Shown here: one piece after another, positions 8,737 through 17,376 of the stretch
Layout: each line of letters opens with the position of its first letter
How positions within the stretch are numbered: position 1 is the stretch's first letter
Source of the DNA: Winogradskya consettensis
Lineage (GTDB): Bacteria; Actinomycetota; Actinomycetes; Mycobacteriales; Micromonosporaceae
Direction: 5' to 3'
Assembly (NCBI RefSeq): GCF_018332715.1
Contig: NZ_BOQP01000040.1
Location: 1-64,000 of the forward strand
DNA length: 64,000 nucleotides
Notes under the pieces: generated by a model
The model's input: only the letters and a program-made list of their open reading frames with translations
Databases searched by the model: none
What the model was told of the DNA's origin: nothing
Translations under genes and position numbers: made by a program

Positions 8737-9900
8737 TTAACCGGCCGTGATCAGGGCACCACGGCGTCCGAGGGCCCAGACGGTGAGCGCGAAACAGCTG
8801 AGAACCATCCCGGCGATGGTCACCGCGGTCCAGCCGCCCGCGGACCAGAGCACGGACGCCGCGGCGGACCCGATCGCGCCGCCGATGAAGTTGCTGGTCA
8901 CGTAGGCGGTGTTGAGCCGGCTCCGCGCCTCGTGCGAGACGGCGAAGACGCGCAGCTGGTTCAGAATGTTGACGCCCTGCATGGCGATGTCCAGCACGAC
9001 GATGACCACGAGGATCAGCAGCACCGAGCGCCCGGAGAACGCGGCGAGCACAAAACTGAGCAGGATGACCGCCCAGCCGAGCCCGGTGCCCGGCAGCGAG
9101 AGCCCCCGGTCGTGCAGCTTGCCGGCGCGCTGGGCGGCCACCGCACCCACGAGCCCGGCCAGCCCGAACAGCCCGATCACCGACACGGGATAGCCGAACG
9201 GCGGCGCGCTGAGCAGGAACGTCAGCGAGGTCCAGAACATCGTGAAGGTGGCGAAGCCGGTCGCGCCGAGGACGAGCGTCCAGCGTACGGTCCGCTCCCG
9301 CACGACAACGGCAAAGACCGAGCCGATCAGCCGGGGGTACGCAAGCCTGGTCTTGGGTTCCAGTACCGGAATCGCCCGATGGAGCAGCACCGCGAAAACC
9401 ACCGCGGCCAGCGCGGCGACCACGTAGATCGCCCGCCACCCGGCCACCCCCGCGACCAGCCCGCTGACCGTACGCGAGACCAGGATCCCGGTCAGGATGC
9501 CGGACGCCACCGTGCCGACCACGTGCCCCCTGGTCGCCTCGTCGGCGAGGTCCCCCGCGAGCGGCGTGAGGATCTGCCCGGCGACCGTCGTCACGCCCAG
9601 TGCGGTGATCGCGGCGAGCAGCACCCCGAAACTCGGCGCGACGGCGCACCCGACGAGCGCGACGGCGGCGCACAGCATCATTACGGGGATCAGCTTGCGG
9701 CGGTCGACGACGTCCCCGAGCGGGACGATGAGCAGGATGCCGGCGGCGTACCCCAATTGGGTAGCGGTGACCAGCCACCCCGCGGCCGCGGTCGGCGCGT
9801 GCAGGTCCTCCGCGATCAGGTCGAGCAGGGGCTGAGCCCAGTACAGGTTGCCCACGGCGGCACCGGCGGCCACGGCGAAGAGAAAGGTCAGGCGTTTCAC
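8737..9900 (-). CDS. MFS transporter, 12-TM DHA1-like exporter
   Basis: A 387-residue membrane protein with 12 hydrophobic segments. The start is clear: [33 protein letters not shown] (GTG at 9900, preceded by GTGAGG). The helix 2-3 loop [15 protein letters not shown] is motif A of major facilitators. It resembles uncharacterised actinobacterial and proteobacterial exporters of the arabinose/drug efflux group, whose N-termini share NLYYAQPLL. Substrate is unknown. The gene is divergent from the DUF574 methyltransferase at 9973 across a 72-base gap, and they may share regulation. The longer frame upstream of 9900 runs antisense to that methyltransferase and is not real. Confidence 0.9.
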   Translation of the reverse strand: MKRLTFLFAVAAGAAVGNLYWAQPLLDLIAEDLHAPTAAAGWLVTATQLGYAAGILLIVPLGDVVDRRKLIPVMMLCAAVALVGCAVAPSFGVLLAAITALGVTTVAGQILTPLAGDLADEATRGHVVGTVASGILTGILVSRTVSGLVAGVAGWRAIYVVAALAAVVFAVLLHRAIPVLEPKTRLAYPRLIGSVFAVVVRERTVRWTLVLGATGFATFTMFWTSLTFLLSAPPFGYPVSVIGLFGLAGLVGAVAAQRAGKLHDRGLSLPGTGLGWAVILLSFVLAAFSGRSVLLILVVIVVLDIAMQGVNILNQLRVFAVSHEARSRLNTAYVTSNFIGGAIGSAAASVLWSAGGWTAVTIAGMVLSCFALTVWALGRRGALITAG

Positions 9901-9972
9901 CTGATCATCCTCACCCGTCCCGGCCCGGCCGGCCGGCCCGGGGGCGTTGACAGGTGGGATATCAATGATTCC

Positions 9973-10743
9973 ATGGTGGACTCGGAATTGCAGGTGGAGA
10001 TCCCGCACGCGGCCCGGATCTGGAACTACTGGATGGGCGGGACGGACAACTTCCCCGCCGACCGTGCCGCCGGCGACGCGGTGGCGCAGGTCTACCCCGA
10101 GATCGTGCTCATGGCGCGGCAGTCCCGCAGGTTCCTGATCCGGGTGGTCCGCCACCTGGCCGGCGAGGCGGGCGTACGCCAGTTCCTCGACATCGGCACC
10201 GGCCTGCCCACCATGCAGAACACCCACGAGGTGGCCCACGGCGTCGCCCCCGAATCCCGCATCGTCTACGTCGACAACGACCCCCTGGTCCTCGCCCACG
10301 CCAGATCCCTGCCCGCAGGCGGCGACACGACCTACGTCCACGCCGACTACCACCAGCCCGAGAAGATCCTCGCCGAAGCCGCCCGCACCCTCGACTTCAG
10401 CAAACCGGTCGCCATCATGTTCATGGGCGTCCTCGGCTACGAACCGGACCTCACGGTCCTGCGCGACATCGTCCGCACCACCATGTCCGGCACGGTCCCC
10501 GGCAGCCACCTGGTCCTGTGGGACGGCACGGACACCACCCCCGCCGTGGTCGAGGGCAGCGCCAAACTCGCCGAGAGCGGCGGCGTGCCGTACATCCTGC
10601 GCAGCCCCGAGGACCTCGCCACCTGCTTCGACGGCCTCACCCTCCTCGAGCCCGGCCTGGTCCAGCTCCCCCTGTGGCACCCCGACCCCACCGACGACCC
10701 CGAATGGCTCGACGCCTACGGCGCCGTCGCCGCCAAACCGTAG
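9973..10743 (+). CDS. SAM-dependent methyltransferase, DUF574 (Methyltransf_19) family
   Basis: A 256-residue member of the actinobacterial DUF574 family, recognised by the N-terminal motif HAARIWNYWMGGTDNFPADR and the SAM-binding strand QFLDIGTGLPTMQNTHEVA (glycine-rich motif I), then ESRIVYVDNDPLVLAHAR (motif II acid). These proteins are highly amplified in actinomycetes and are presumed small-molecule O- or N-methyltransferases; in vivo substrates are mostly unknown. ATG 9973 is chosen because the family motif begins 12 residues later; upstream sequence in the same frame is antisense to the MFS gene. Confidence 0.92.
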   Translation: MVDSELQVEIPHAARIWNYWMGGTDNFPADRAAGDAVAQVYPEIVLMARQSRRFLIRVVRHLAGEAGVRQFLDIGTGLPTMQNTHEVAHGVAPESRIVYVDNDPLVLAHARSLPAGGDTTYVHADYHQPEKILAEAARTLDFSKPVAIMFMGVLGYEPDLTVLRDIVRTTMSGTVPGSHLVLWDGTDTTPAVVEGSAKLAESGGVPYILRSPEDLATCFDGLTLLEPGLVQLPLWHPDPTDDPEWLDAYGAVAAKP

Positions 10744-10745
10744 TT

Positions 10746-11003
10746 TCAGTTCGCGAGACCCGGGGGCAACGTATTCTCGCCGGACGTTTCGCGCTCTTGC
10801 CAGGACAACAAGTCACGACGCCGCTGCCGGGCAACCGCCACGGCAGCGGCGATCGCGCCCAGATCCGCCGGCCTGGCAGGGAAGCGCCCCAGCTCCTCAC
10901 CAGCACCCAGAGCCGGAGCGGGCGACCAGACCGTCGTCGGCACGCAGACGACCGCATCCGCCCGGGAAACGCCGATCAGAGACTCGAAGTCTTCCGTGGT
11001 CAT
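10746..11003 (-). CDS. Small hypothetical protein, 85 aa
   Basis: Unrecognised. From ATG 11003 the protein reads MTTEDFESLIGVSRADAVVCV..., with a predicted helical C-terminal half (DLGAIAAAVAVARQRRRDLLSWQ). The longer version starting at 11072 adds an arginine- and glycine-rich stretch that looks non-coding. Codon use is consistent with the genome. It is convergent with the DUF574 gene, whose stop lies 3 bases away, and its 5' end faces the tRNA gene at 11151. Confidence 0.5.
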   Translation of the reverse strand: MTTEDFESLIGVSRADAVVCVPTTVWSPAPALGAGEELGRFPARPADLGAIAAAVAVARQRRRDLLSWQERETSGENTLPPGLAN

Positions 11004-11150
11004 GAACCACGCCCGATCCCAGCCGGTACGCCTCCCCAGCCTAACTCCGGCTCGGGGTAGTCCACCCCGCATTCGACCACGGCCGGCCGCACCGGGAGGC
11101 CATGCCGCCGCAGAAGCCGGAACCCGGACAAGGTATGCTTCTGATGTCGA

Positions 11151-11224
11151 CGCGGGGTGGAGCAGCTCGGTAGCTCGCTGGGCTCATAACCCAGAGGTCG
11201 CAGGTTCAAATCCTGTCCCCGCTA
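11151..11224 (+). tRNA. Initiator tRNA-fMet (CAU)
   Basis: A 74-base cloverleaf is readable: acceptor GCGGGG/CCCCGC with an unpaired C1-U72, D-arm GGAGCAGCUCGGUAGCUC, anticodon arm CUGGG-CUCAUAA-CCCAG with anticodon CAU, and T-arm GCAGG-UUCAAAU-CCUGU. The mismatched 1-72 pair and the three consecutive G-C pairs in the anticodon stem are the hallmarks of initiator rather than elongator tRNA. CCA is not encoded. A -10-like TATGCT lies at 11134-11139, 12 bases before the 5' end. Confidence 0.95.
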
Positions 11225-11240
11225 CAAAGTAAGTGCAGGT

Positions 11241-11276
11241 CAAAGGCCCTTCATCCTTCCGGGTGAGGGGCCTTTG
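11241..11276 (+). terminator. Long hairpin terminator downstream of tRNA-fMet
   Basis: CAAAGGCCC (11241-11249) pairs with GGGCCTTTG (11268-11276), and the stem continues inward with two G-U wobbles to a TTCC tetraloop, about 16 pairs in all. It is 17 bases after the tRNA. No pronounced T-run follows. The same bases form the 3' end of the small minus-strand frame at 11251, so it may act on both strands. Confidence 0.75.
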
Positions 11277-11514
11277 TGTATCCCGTGGTCGCAGGGTGGT
11301 CGCAGACGAAAAACACGAACGGTTCGACCGGCTGCTGCACGCTCACCCGCGACCACTGCTGCACCGCCAACGCCGGACGCGCCGTCAGGTCCAGCCGGCT
11401 CACGCACACAGCGTTCTGATCGGCGTCCAGGAAGATCGCGACCACGCTGTCCTTCGGGTGGGACCCCAGCAGGTAGGGGCACCAGGCCCAGCACCTCCGC
11501 ACATGAGCGCACAT
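11251..11514 (-). CDS. Possible small gene or gene remnant, 87 aa
   Basis: The frame has strong G/C third-position bias and a natural-looking sequence (DSVVAIFLDADQNAVCVSRL...PFVFFVCDHPATTG), so I list it although I do not recognise it. ATG 11514 is preceded by AGGCGTCAGG. The stop falls inside the tRNA terminator hairpin, which is unusual for an intact gene and makes a truncated remnant next to the tRNA equally likely. No integrase motif (R..H-x-x-R..Y) is visible. Confidence 0.35.
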   Translation of the reverse strand: MCAHVRRCWAWCPYLLGSHPKDSVVAIFLDADQNAVCVSRLDLTARPALAVQQWSRVSVQQPVEPFVFFVCDHPATTGYTKAPHPEG

Positions 11515-11572
11515 CCTGACGCCTCTGAAGAATTTCAGTCACGCCGAACATTGATCGGTAAGGGATAATTTA

Positions 11573-12160
11573 GTGCTTCTATCCATCGATTTCAAGAAAG
11601 AATTGTATCGGCCCAGGATTGATGCGGAGCTGTCCGGATTGATCGCTCATATATTCGCGAAACTCGACCATGAGCGTGATGCCTCCATTGCTTTCGAAGA
11701 TGGATCGCAGGCGCCAGTCCTCAGCCCTGGTGATGAAGCGTGGTGCACCTTCGACGAACGATATCGCGGAGAGGGAGAGCCCCCCTCCGGCAAAGCGCTT
11801 CTACGTTTGGCGGTCAATGCGGCAACGGGATACGGGTCGCTGACCTGGATGGGGACAGCTCCAGACGGGCAGTCCAGTGATCTCTATGACCACATATGGG
11901 TGTCCGATAATCCTCAACCGCTCGACTGGGATCCACGTGTAGTCGGGGATCCCTACGTTCCAACTTTTCATGATCCGCGAAACGCGCTGCCGATCTTTCA
12001 AATTCGTTCCGCTGTCGACGAGTACTGCAGTACCGAAGATGGTGAACGGCCGGCAGAGATTCGGTGGGCGCATGGCGAGTTCGACGGGCAACGGCCGGGA
12101 TGGGGCACTTCAGCTTTCAGCGAGGAGTCGGCGGTCACGGCTCGGGCCGAATCCGTCTGA
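11573..12160 (+). CDS. Imm1-family immunity protein (orphan)
   Basis: A soluble 195-residue protein. The sequence resembles the Imm1 family of polymorphic-toxin immunity proteins: LTWMGT in the first half, then the block VVGDPYVPTFHDPRNALPIFQIRSAVDEYCSTEDGERPAEIRWAHGEFDGQ, where a P-x-F-x-D-P turn, the helix leading to EYC and the final W-x-x-G are typical. Family members neutralise secreted nuclease or deaminase toxins. The first third is noticeably A+T-rich, with codons unusual for this genome (AAA, ATA, TTG), suggesting recent acquisition. No toxin gene is adjacent, so it is an orphan beside IS remnants. Family assignment is from memory of the pattern. Confidence 0.65.
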   Translation: MLLSIDFKKELYRPRIDAELSGLIAHIFAKLDHERDASIAFEDGSQAPVLSPGDEAWCTFDERYRGEGEPPSGKALLRLAVNAATGYGSLTWMGTAPDGQSSDLYDHIWVSDNPQPLDWDPRVVGDPYVPTFHDPRNALPIFQIRSAVDEYCSTEDGERPAEIRWAHGEFDGQRPGWGTSAFSEESAVTARAESV

Positions 12161-12225
12161 GATTACCTGGATACAGGGTGGCGTGTCTTAATTTATTTGA
12201 CGGCCGGGTTGCGAGAGAATGAGGC

Positions 12226-12975
12226 ATGTCTGTTGCTGCCGCGTTGATTCTGCGTCCCGGTGATGGTGTCCGGCTGCGGGAATTGACGCGTTCCTCGACG
12301 GCGCTGGCGGGCATATGCAGCAGGCTCGGATGGTGTTGCCGGCTGCGGAAGGCTGCCTAATGCGGAGATCGGCCGGCAGGTGGGGATGACCCGGCAGACG
12401 GTGATCGCCTGGCGGTCCCGTTACGAAGCCGGCGGGGTCGAAGCCCTGGCCGATCTACCCCGCTCCGGGCGACCGCCGGTGATCGACGAGCCTGTGTCAT
12501 CGCGTCCACGTTGAACCCGACGGCGAACGCGGTGGTGGTCTGCGTCGATGAGAAATCAAACACCCGGGCCTCGGCTCGCACCACACCCCTGTTGCCGATG
12601 CGTCGACCAGGCCGAACGCCGCACCCGCGACTACCGGCGGCTCGGCACCATCACCCTGTTCGCCGCTTTGGACGTCGCGACCGGGAAGATCACCGCGAAC
12701 GCCTGCTACGAACGGCACTGCACCACCGAGTTCCCCGCTTTCCTCAAGCAGGTAGCCAAAGCGCACCCGAGGGTTAAGCCGCACGTTGTAGCCGATAATT
12801 ACGCCACCCACAACCACCCGAACGTCAAAGCCTGGCTGGCGCGTAACCCACGGATCACTTTGCCTTTCACCCCGGCCGGCGATCCGTGCATTCATCGACG
12901 GCTGCAACGATCGCTGTCAGCCGTTCCGCTGGACCAAGACCGCCGACCAGATCCTTCAAAAGCGCAGCGCAAGCC
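12226..12975 (+). pseudogene. Decayed IS630-family transposase
   Basis: Fragments of one transposase occur in three frames. They are a start at 12226 (MSVAAALILRPGDGVRLREL), an HTH piece near 12355-12490 (EIGRQVGMTRQTVIAWRSRYEAGG...LADLPRSGRPPVID), and the catalytic core from about 12513 (VVVCVDEKS, first D of DDE, then RTRDYRRLGTITLFAALDVATGK and HVVADNYATHNHPNVKAW, second D). The C-terminal tail FIDGCNDRCQPFRWTKTADQIL follows in a shifted frame with the intervening region, including the last catalytic residue, deleted. At least two frameshifts and internal deletions make it inactive. Imperfect TTTGACG-containing ends near 12195 and 12985 may be terminal-repeat remains. Confidence 0.85.
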
Positions 12976-12986
12976 CCGGCTTGACG

Positions 12987-13379
12987 TCAAAGATCACGCC
13001 ACGTGTGCGGCTCTTGATAGGCATGCCAGCCACGGAAGAACCAGTCCGCCAGGTCTCTCAGCCGCTCCAAGCAGTCCTGGTAGTACTGCACCGGCTCCGG
13101 CCGAGGAAAATTCGGGTGACTGGTCCACTCCGCCACACAGTGTGAAGTTTCATAGAATCCCTCTGCCATCCAACGCGGCAGATCGTCACGGTCTTCGTAC
13201 TGTTCACAGGCCGACCGCATCGCCTGCCCCAAGCGGCTGAACGCCGCCCGGTCCCAGACCAGGCCCTCGCCTCGCAGACACAGCAGGAAACTGCCCTCTG
13301 TCCCCTCAAACTCCCGCCTCAGCAGGGTCAACGCGTCATCCACGTCCGCATCCTGGCACGCGGGTACGACAATCCCCAC
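12987..13379 (-). CDS. Hypothetical protein, 130 aa
   Basis: Unrecognised soluble protein with predicted helices (DDALTLLRREFEGTEGSFLLCLRG; VQYYQDCLERLRDLADWFFRGWHAYQEP) and many aromatic residues toward the C-terminus. The GTG at 13379 is the only reasonable start, since an in-frame TAG lies four codons upstream, but it lacks a good Shine-Dalgarno. An IS701-type element inserted 32 bases upstream (13412) separates it from the marR gene that would otherwise precede it on the same strand, so its expression is probably altered. Confidence 0.55.
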   Translation of the reverse strand: MGIVVPACQDADVDDALTLLRREFEGTEGSFLLCLRGEGLVWDRAAFSRLGQAMRSACEQYEDRDDLPRWMAEGFYETSHCVAEWTSHPNFPRPEPVQYYQDCLERLRDLADWFFRGWHAYQEPHTWRDL

Positions 13380-13411
13380 GCCGTCAAACTACTTCAGACA
13401 CGCGATAGTAG

Positions 13412-14943
13412 CGGTAGTTTGTCGGCTTCGTAACCTTTTGTTGCTCTGCCACGTTGCACCGGCTGGTGTCGGTCAAGTGAGTCGGGGTGCTGGTGGTTCG
13501 CGCGGTGTGTCCACCGGCTGCAGGTCCGTTGGAGGACTATGCAGCCGGGTTTGACAAGTTGTTCTCCCGGCTGGCTCAGCGGCGAGGGTTTCGCGAGTAT
13601 TTGACCGGTCTGCTGGCCCCGCGCGATCGCAATAAAACGCTGACCGGCCTGGCCGGGTCTGAACCGGTCGAAGGGGCGCAACACGCTGCGGTGCAACGGT
13701 TGCAGTACTTCTTGTCACAGTCCACCTGGGATGCCGATGAGGTCAACCGGCGGCGTCTGGAGCTGCTGGTCAACGACCCCGCGACCGCACCACACGCGCG
13801 TGGTGTGATCGCTATCGACGACTCCGGTGATCGTAAAGACGGCACCGCGACGGCGCATGTCGGGCGGCAGTGGCTGGGCCGCTACGGCAAGACCGACAAC
13901 GGCATCGTCACCGTGACCACGGTCTGGGCTGACGAGCGGGTCTACTATCCGCTGCACGCCGAGCCTTACACCCCGGCATCGCGCTTGCCGGGCAAGAAAG
14001 CTGATCCCGAGTTCCGGACCAAGTTGCAGATCGCCGCCGACCTGGTCTCCCAAGCACTTTCCGCCGGTGTGACATGCCGGGCGGTCGTAGCGGACAGCTT
14101 CTACGGCGACCACGACGCGCTACGGGGAGAACTGAGCCAGAGCGGCTTGGGCTTCGTGATGTCCCTCAAACCCTCCCGCGGCACCTGGCAGTACGGCGCT
14201 GATGCCTATACCCCGAAAGACGCCGCGCGGGCCGTGCCATGGGGCGGGCCCGACGATCCCGGCGGCTGGAGCCCGGTCGTGCGCCGGTTCCGTGACGGGC
14301 ACACCGAAACGTGGTGGGCCGTCGATGCCCAACTCGGCTGGTGGGGGCCCGACGGACACACCCGCCTCGTCATCGCTACCACCGACCCGTCCGTCCTGCC
14401 GGACAACGCCACCTGGTACTTGGCCACCAACCTGGCACGCCCCGACGGCCCGCACGACACCCCCGATGCGCTGCACGAGCCGGCCAACCTGACCGAAGTC
14501 GTAAGGCTTTACGGCATCCGGCACTGGATCGAGCAGAGCTACAAACAGGTCAAGGACGAACTCGGCTGGGCCGACTTCCAAGTCCGGTCCGCCACCGCGA
14601 TCCGCCGCCACCAAACCCTCGTCCACTGCGCATTCTCGTTCTGCTGGAATACCTGGTTCGGCCCACCATCCACAAACGACAACTCTGCAAGCTCTCCGGA
14701 ACCGTCAAACGACGACTCCGGAGAGAGGGGGCCCCGCAACCGGCCCGCCGGCTGAACTCCCCAGCTGGCCCAAAGCGCTGCGCGCCGTCCGCGCCTGGCT
14801 CGCACCCTGGCTACTGCTCCAACGCTGGTGGCAGGCCTGGACCGACAAACCCCCACCCGCTGAACTCCAACAACTCTTGAACGCTCTCGAACAGGGCCAT
14901 GCCATCAATCTATATTTACCACCTTAAAGCCGACAAACTACCG
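13412..14943 (+). mobile_element. IS701-family-like insertion sequence, complete ends
   Basis: The element is 1532 bp. Its left end CGGTAGTTTGTCGGCTT (13412-13428) is repeated inverted and without mismatch at the right end (14927-14943). Outside the ends, GTAG is duplicated directly (13408-13411 and 14944-14947), consistent with a 4-bp target duplication. The single transposase gene fills almost the whole element. Perfect ends plus intact duplication indicate a fairly recent single insertion into the short gap between marR and the 130-aa gene. Confidence 0.9.
13487..14927 (+). pseudogene. IS701/IS4-superfamily transposase, C-terminally frameshifted
   Basis: The DDE transposase reads from GTG 13487: an N-terminal domain, then GVIAIDDSGDRKDG (first D), CRAVVADSFYGDHDALR (second D, Y-x-G-D-H) and the YREK-like block IRHWIEQSYKQVKDELGWADFQVRS (E). 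The frame stops at 14755, giving 422 residues. The +1 frame from the G5 tract 14727-14731 continues with convincing protein, AELPSWPKALRAVRAWLAPW ending HAINLYLPP, to a stop at 14925-14927 next to the right terminal repeat. One extra G in that tract explains the break. The original product would be about 479 residues. The catalytic residues are intact, so partial activity is not excluded. Confidence 0.8.
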
Positions 14944-15001
14944 GTAGATGTACCGGATGTGCCACAGGTGCATTACGCGGTCGGCGGGGAAGACCCAAAG
15001 C

Positions 15002-15445
15002 TCAGGACCGGGCGGACGCCGGGACGTCGGCTGCGTCGACGACGGTGGTGGCGACGCGTTCGAGGTCGCGCTGGTCGTCAGGGGTGAGGTTTTTTGCGAT
15101 GTCGGGCAGGCGGTCGGCGGTCTCGGCGTACACCGCGTCGGCAAGGACCTTTCCCGTGGGTGTGACGCCGAGCATGATGACGCGCCGGTCCTGGTCCGAG
15201 CCCACCCGGTTGACCAGGTCGCGCCGTTCGGTGCGGTCGACGAGCTGGCTCAGTGCGTTCTTGGTCATGCCGAGGGAGGCGGCGAGGTACGTCATCCGCT
15301 TCGGCTCGTCCTTGATCGCGCAGAGCAGCGTGGCCTGCATGGGGGTCAGGTCGAGCTCGGCGCAGATCTGCGCGTACCTGCGCTGGATCAGGACCGAGAG
15401 CCAGAAGAGCTTGTCGCCGTAGCCCAAGCCCGCGTCCGATGCCAC
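15002..15445 (-). CDS. MarR-family transcriptional regulator
   Basis: A 147-residue winged-helix protein with the MarR core: LTPMQATLLCAIKDEPKRMTYLAASLGMTKNALSQLVDRTERRDLVNRVGSDQDRRVIMLGVTPTGKVL, where the recognition helix and the D-x-R wing (DQDRRV) are evident. Such dimers usually repress efflux or catabolic genes until a phenolic or oxidative signal binds. The start is GTG 15445. It lies 50 bases downstream of the PhyH-type dioxygenase on the same strand and may be co-transcribed with it; an IS element lies just beyond its 3' end. Confidence 0.88.
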   Translation of the reverse strand: MASDAGLGYGDKLFWLSVLIQRRYAQICAELDLTPMQATLLCAIKDEPKRMTYLAASLGMTKNALSQLVDRTERRDLVNRVGSDQDRRVIMLGVTPTGKVLADAVYAETADRLPDIAKNLTPDDQRDLERVATTVVDAADVPASARS

Positions 15446-15495
15446 CCGCCTACTCTACCGCCGGGGGCGAGCCACCCGGCCGGCTGACAGAGGCC

Positions 15496-16275
15496 CTATC
15501 CGTGAGTTTCCCGCCCGAGGCCCCGGCGGATCGCGATCTCCACGGGAGAGTACGCACCGTCGGGCCGATCCAGTTCGTACGGTGCGGCCGGCATCAGGGG
15601 CGGCTGGGCCATGAAGCGGGGGCGGGTTCCGTGGTGGGGCTGTGCCGCGTGGACCAGGAACGGATGGCACAGGAAGACGTCACCGGGAGAGCCCGTGGCG
15701 AGCGCGAGGGGGCGGTGGTCGGAGGCTGCTATCAGATCGGGGGCGAGGGTCAGGCCGCTTGCCCCGTCCTCGCCGTACTTCTCCAGCACCTTCGGGACGT
15801 CGAGGTGCGAGCCGACCCGGATCACGGTCGGGGCGTCCCGGTCGGCGACCTCGCTGAACAGGAACAGCATCAGCAGCGCGCGGCCCCGGGAGCGTACGTT
15901 GGTGAAGTACCAGCTCTCCCCCTCCGGCAGGTAGCTGCCCTCGATGTGCCAGCCCGCGTCGTCCGGCTCCGTCTCGTGCGGGAAGCGCAGCGGGAACGTC
16001 CCCAGCGAGTAGCGCGGCTCCCAGCGACCCGCGCCGACGAGCAGGTCGTACGCGTGATGCAGGAACGGCGAGTTGGGCGCCGCCGCGAAGGGGCCCTGCG
16101 CCATGCCGGGCACCCAGTGCACGGGCTGTGTCCATGTCGCGGGATCGTCCGGGTCGCAGCCCGTCTCCCGCCACAGCAGCCGCGCGCAGTCCGCGGCCAC
16201 GCGCGGCGCGACCGCGCCCTCCAGCTTCACGAAGCCGTCGCTGAGGAAACGGGATACCAGGGTCGCATCGTCCAC
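15496..16275 (-). CDS. PhyH-type (phytanoyl-CoA) Fe(II)/2-oxoglutarate dioxygenase
   Basis: A 259-residue protein with the PhyH double-stranded beta-helix: GWHIEGS contains the first two iron ligands (H110, E112), FLVHAAQPHHGTRPRF supplies the distal histidine (H209) and the 2-oxoglutarate-binding arginine (R220). Most relatives have H-x-D; here the acid is glutamate, an accepted but less common ligand. The reaction is oxidative hydroxylation of an unknown small molecule or lipid. It sits immediately upstream of a marR gene on the same strand, possibly under its control. Confidence 0.82.
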   Translation of the reverse strand: MDDATLVSRFLSDGFVKLEGAVAPRVAADCARLLWRETGCDPDDPATWTQPVHWVPGMAQGPFAAAPNSPFLHHAYDLLVGAGRWEPRYSLGTFPLRFPHETEPDDAGWHIEGSYLPEGESWYFTNVRSRGRALLMLFLFSEVADRDAPTVIRVGSHLDVPKVLEKYGEDGASGLTLAPDLIAASDHRPLALATGSPGDVFLCHPFLVHAAQPHHGTRPRFMAQPPLMPAAPYELDRPDGAYSPVEIAIRRGLGRETHG

Positions 16276-16345
16276 GCCCCATCCTGTCGCGACACCGGCT
16301 CCGACCGCACGGCATTTTCCGGGGCGTGGATCTCAAGCGGGCACG

Positions 16346-17191
16346 TCAGACCGGGGCGGTCCACTTCTGGTTGGCCGCGCCGGTGCAGGTCCAGAGCTGG
16401 GTGGGGGTGAAGTCCGCGGAGCTGGCGCCGGTCAGGTCGAGGCACTTGCCGGACTGCGGGTTCACCAGGTCGCGGGCGGCTGTGTAGACCCATTGCTGGG
16501 CGCCGGTGCCGTTGCAGTCCCAGAGTTGCACCTTCGTGCCGTCGGCCGTGCCGCTGCCGGAGACATCGAGGCACTTGCCACCCGTACGGAGAGTGCCGTC
16601 TGTGGATCTTGTCCACTGCTGGGTCGAGCTGGCCACGCAGGAGTAGAGGTCGACAGCTGTGCCGTTGGCGGTGGCGCCGCCCGCCGCACCGATGCACTTA
16701 CCGGCCAGACCGGTGATCTGACCGGTCGCGCCGGCGGGTGGTGGCGTGGTGCCGCCGTTGTCGCCGCTTCCGGAGACGAACTTCCAGGTCACATTGAGGA
16801 CGCCGGGGGTGTTCGCCGGATCCGTGGAGGCGAACTGGGCGAAGGCCGGCGCGCTCAGATCGATGTGCGTGGCGTCGCAGCTGGGGCACTTGTCCCTGAC
16901 CGGGACCGTGATCGTGCGGCCCTGATAGGTGACCTGCACGGAGATGCCGCTGCACAGCGGGTCGAGGTTGGGGTTCGCCGTCGTCCACCACCGGTAGGAG
17001 ACGGCGACCAGCATCTCGGTGGCGGCGTTGATCTGCGTGCCGCAGGCACCGTACCCGGCATCGTTGTAGTAGGTCGTCGTGCCGGTCTGGGTCTCGCCGA
17101 TGGGGATGGCCGCCGCGGCCGGCGCGGCGAGAGCCACCACCGCTGTCAGTCCCGCGGCAACGGCGAGCACGGCCTTACGCACGAAGAGCAA
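16346..17191 (-). CDS. Secreted double-psi beta-barrel (expansin/RlpA-like) protein with ricin-type lectin domain
   Basis: About 281 residues. A Sec signal (VRKAVLAVAAGLTAVVALAAPAAAA) precedes a double-psi beta-barrel of the expansin/RlpA/cerato-platanin group: TGTTTYYNDAGYGACGTQIN, then ITVPVRDKCPSCDATHIDLS with the conserved cysteine pair and HIDLS, AFAQFA. A short Pro/Gly linker leads to a CBM13 ricin B-type domain with repeated Q-x-W motifs (STQQWT, AQQWV, NQKWT), consistent with carbohydrate binding. I prefer a TTG start at 17191 because GGAAGGGG lies 8 bases upstream; an ATG at 17221 would place that site inside the gene. It probably loosens or binds plant or microbial wall polymers. 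Confidence 0.88.
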   Translation of the reverse strand: MLFVRKAVLAVAAGLTAVVALAAPAAAAIPIGETQTGTTTYYNDAGYGACGTQINAATEMLVAVSYRWWTTANPNLDPLCSGISVQVTYQGRTITVPVRDKCPSCDATHIDLSAPAFAQFASTDPANTPGVLNVTWKFVSGSGDNGGTTPPPAGATGQITGLAGKCIGAAGGATANGTAVDLYSCVASSTQQWTRSTDGTLRTGGKCLDVSGSGTADGTKVQLWDCNGTGAQQWVYTAARDLVNPQSGKCLDLTGASSADFTPTQLWTCTGAANQKWTAPV

Positions 17192-17376
17192 TGGGTACGC
17201 CCCTTCCAGGATATAGAGCATTACGAATCTGTAAGGACTCTATACGGTTCCTGTGTGGAGGACCATGAGGAACCACGCGTTCGCCACGATCCAGCCGACG
17301 ACTTCCCCTACCCCGACAAGACGCCGGTCCTACCTGCCGGACTGACCCGACCAGAACGTGACGCGGGCAACGACCG

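Noticed and set aside
8321-9778. Apparent 480-codon N-terminal extension of the chemoreceptor
   Set aside because: It runs through the minisatellite and then antisense or out of frame to the MFS gene. The real start at 8320 directly precedes TM1.
11251-11514. Tyrosine integrase remnant next to tRNA-fMet
   Set aside because: The frame has good coding bias but none of the catalytic R-HxxR-Y residues, so I list it only as an unknown small gene.
14899-15087. A 62-codon plus-strand frame spanning the right end of the IS element
   Set aside because: It crosses the terminal repeat and target duplication and is antisense to marR; it has no family features.
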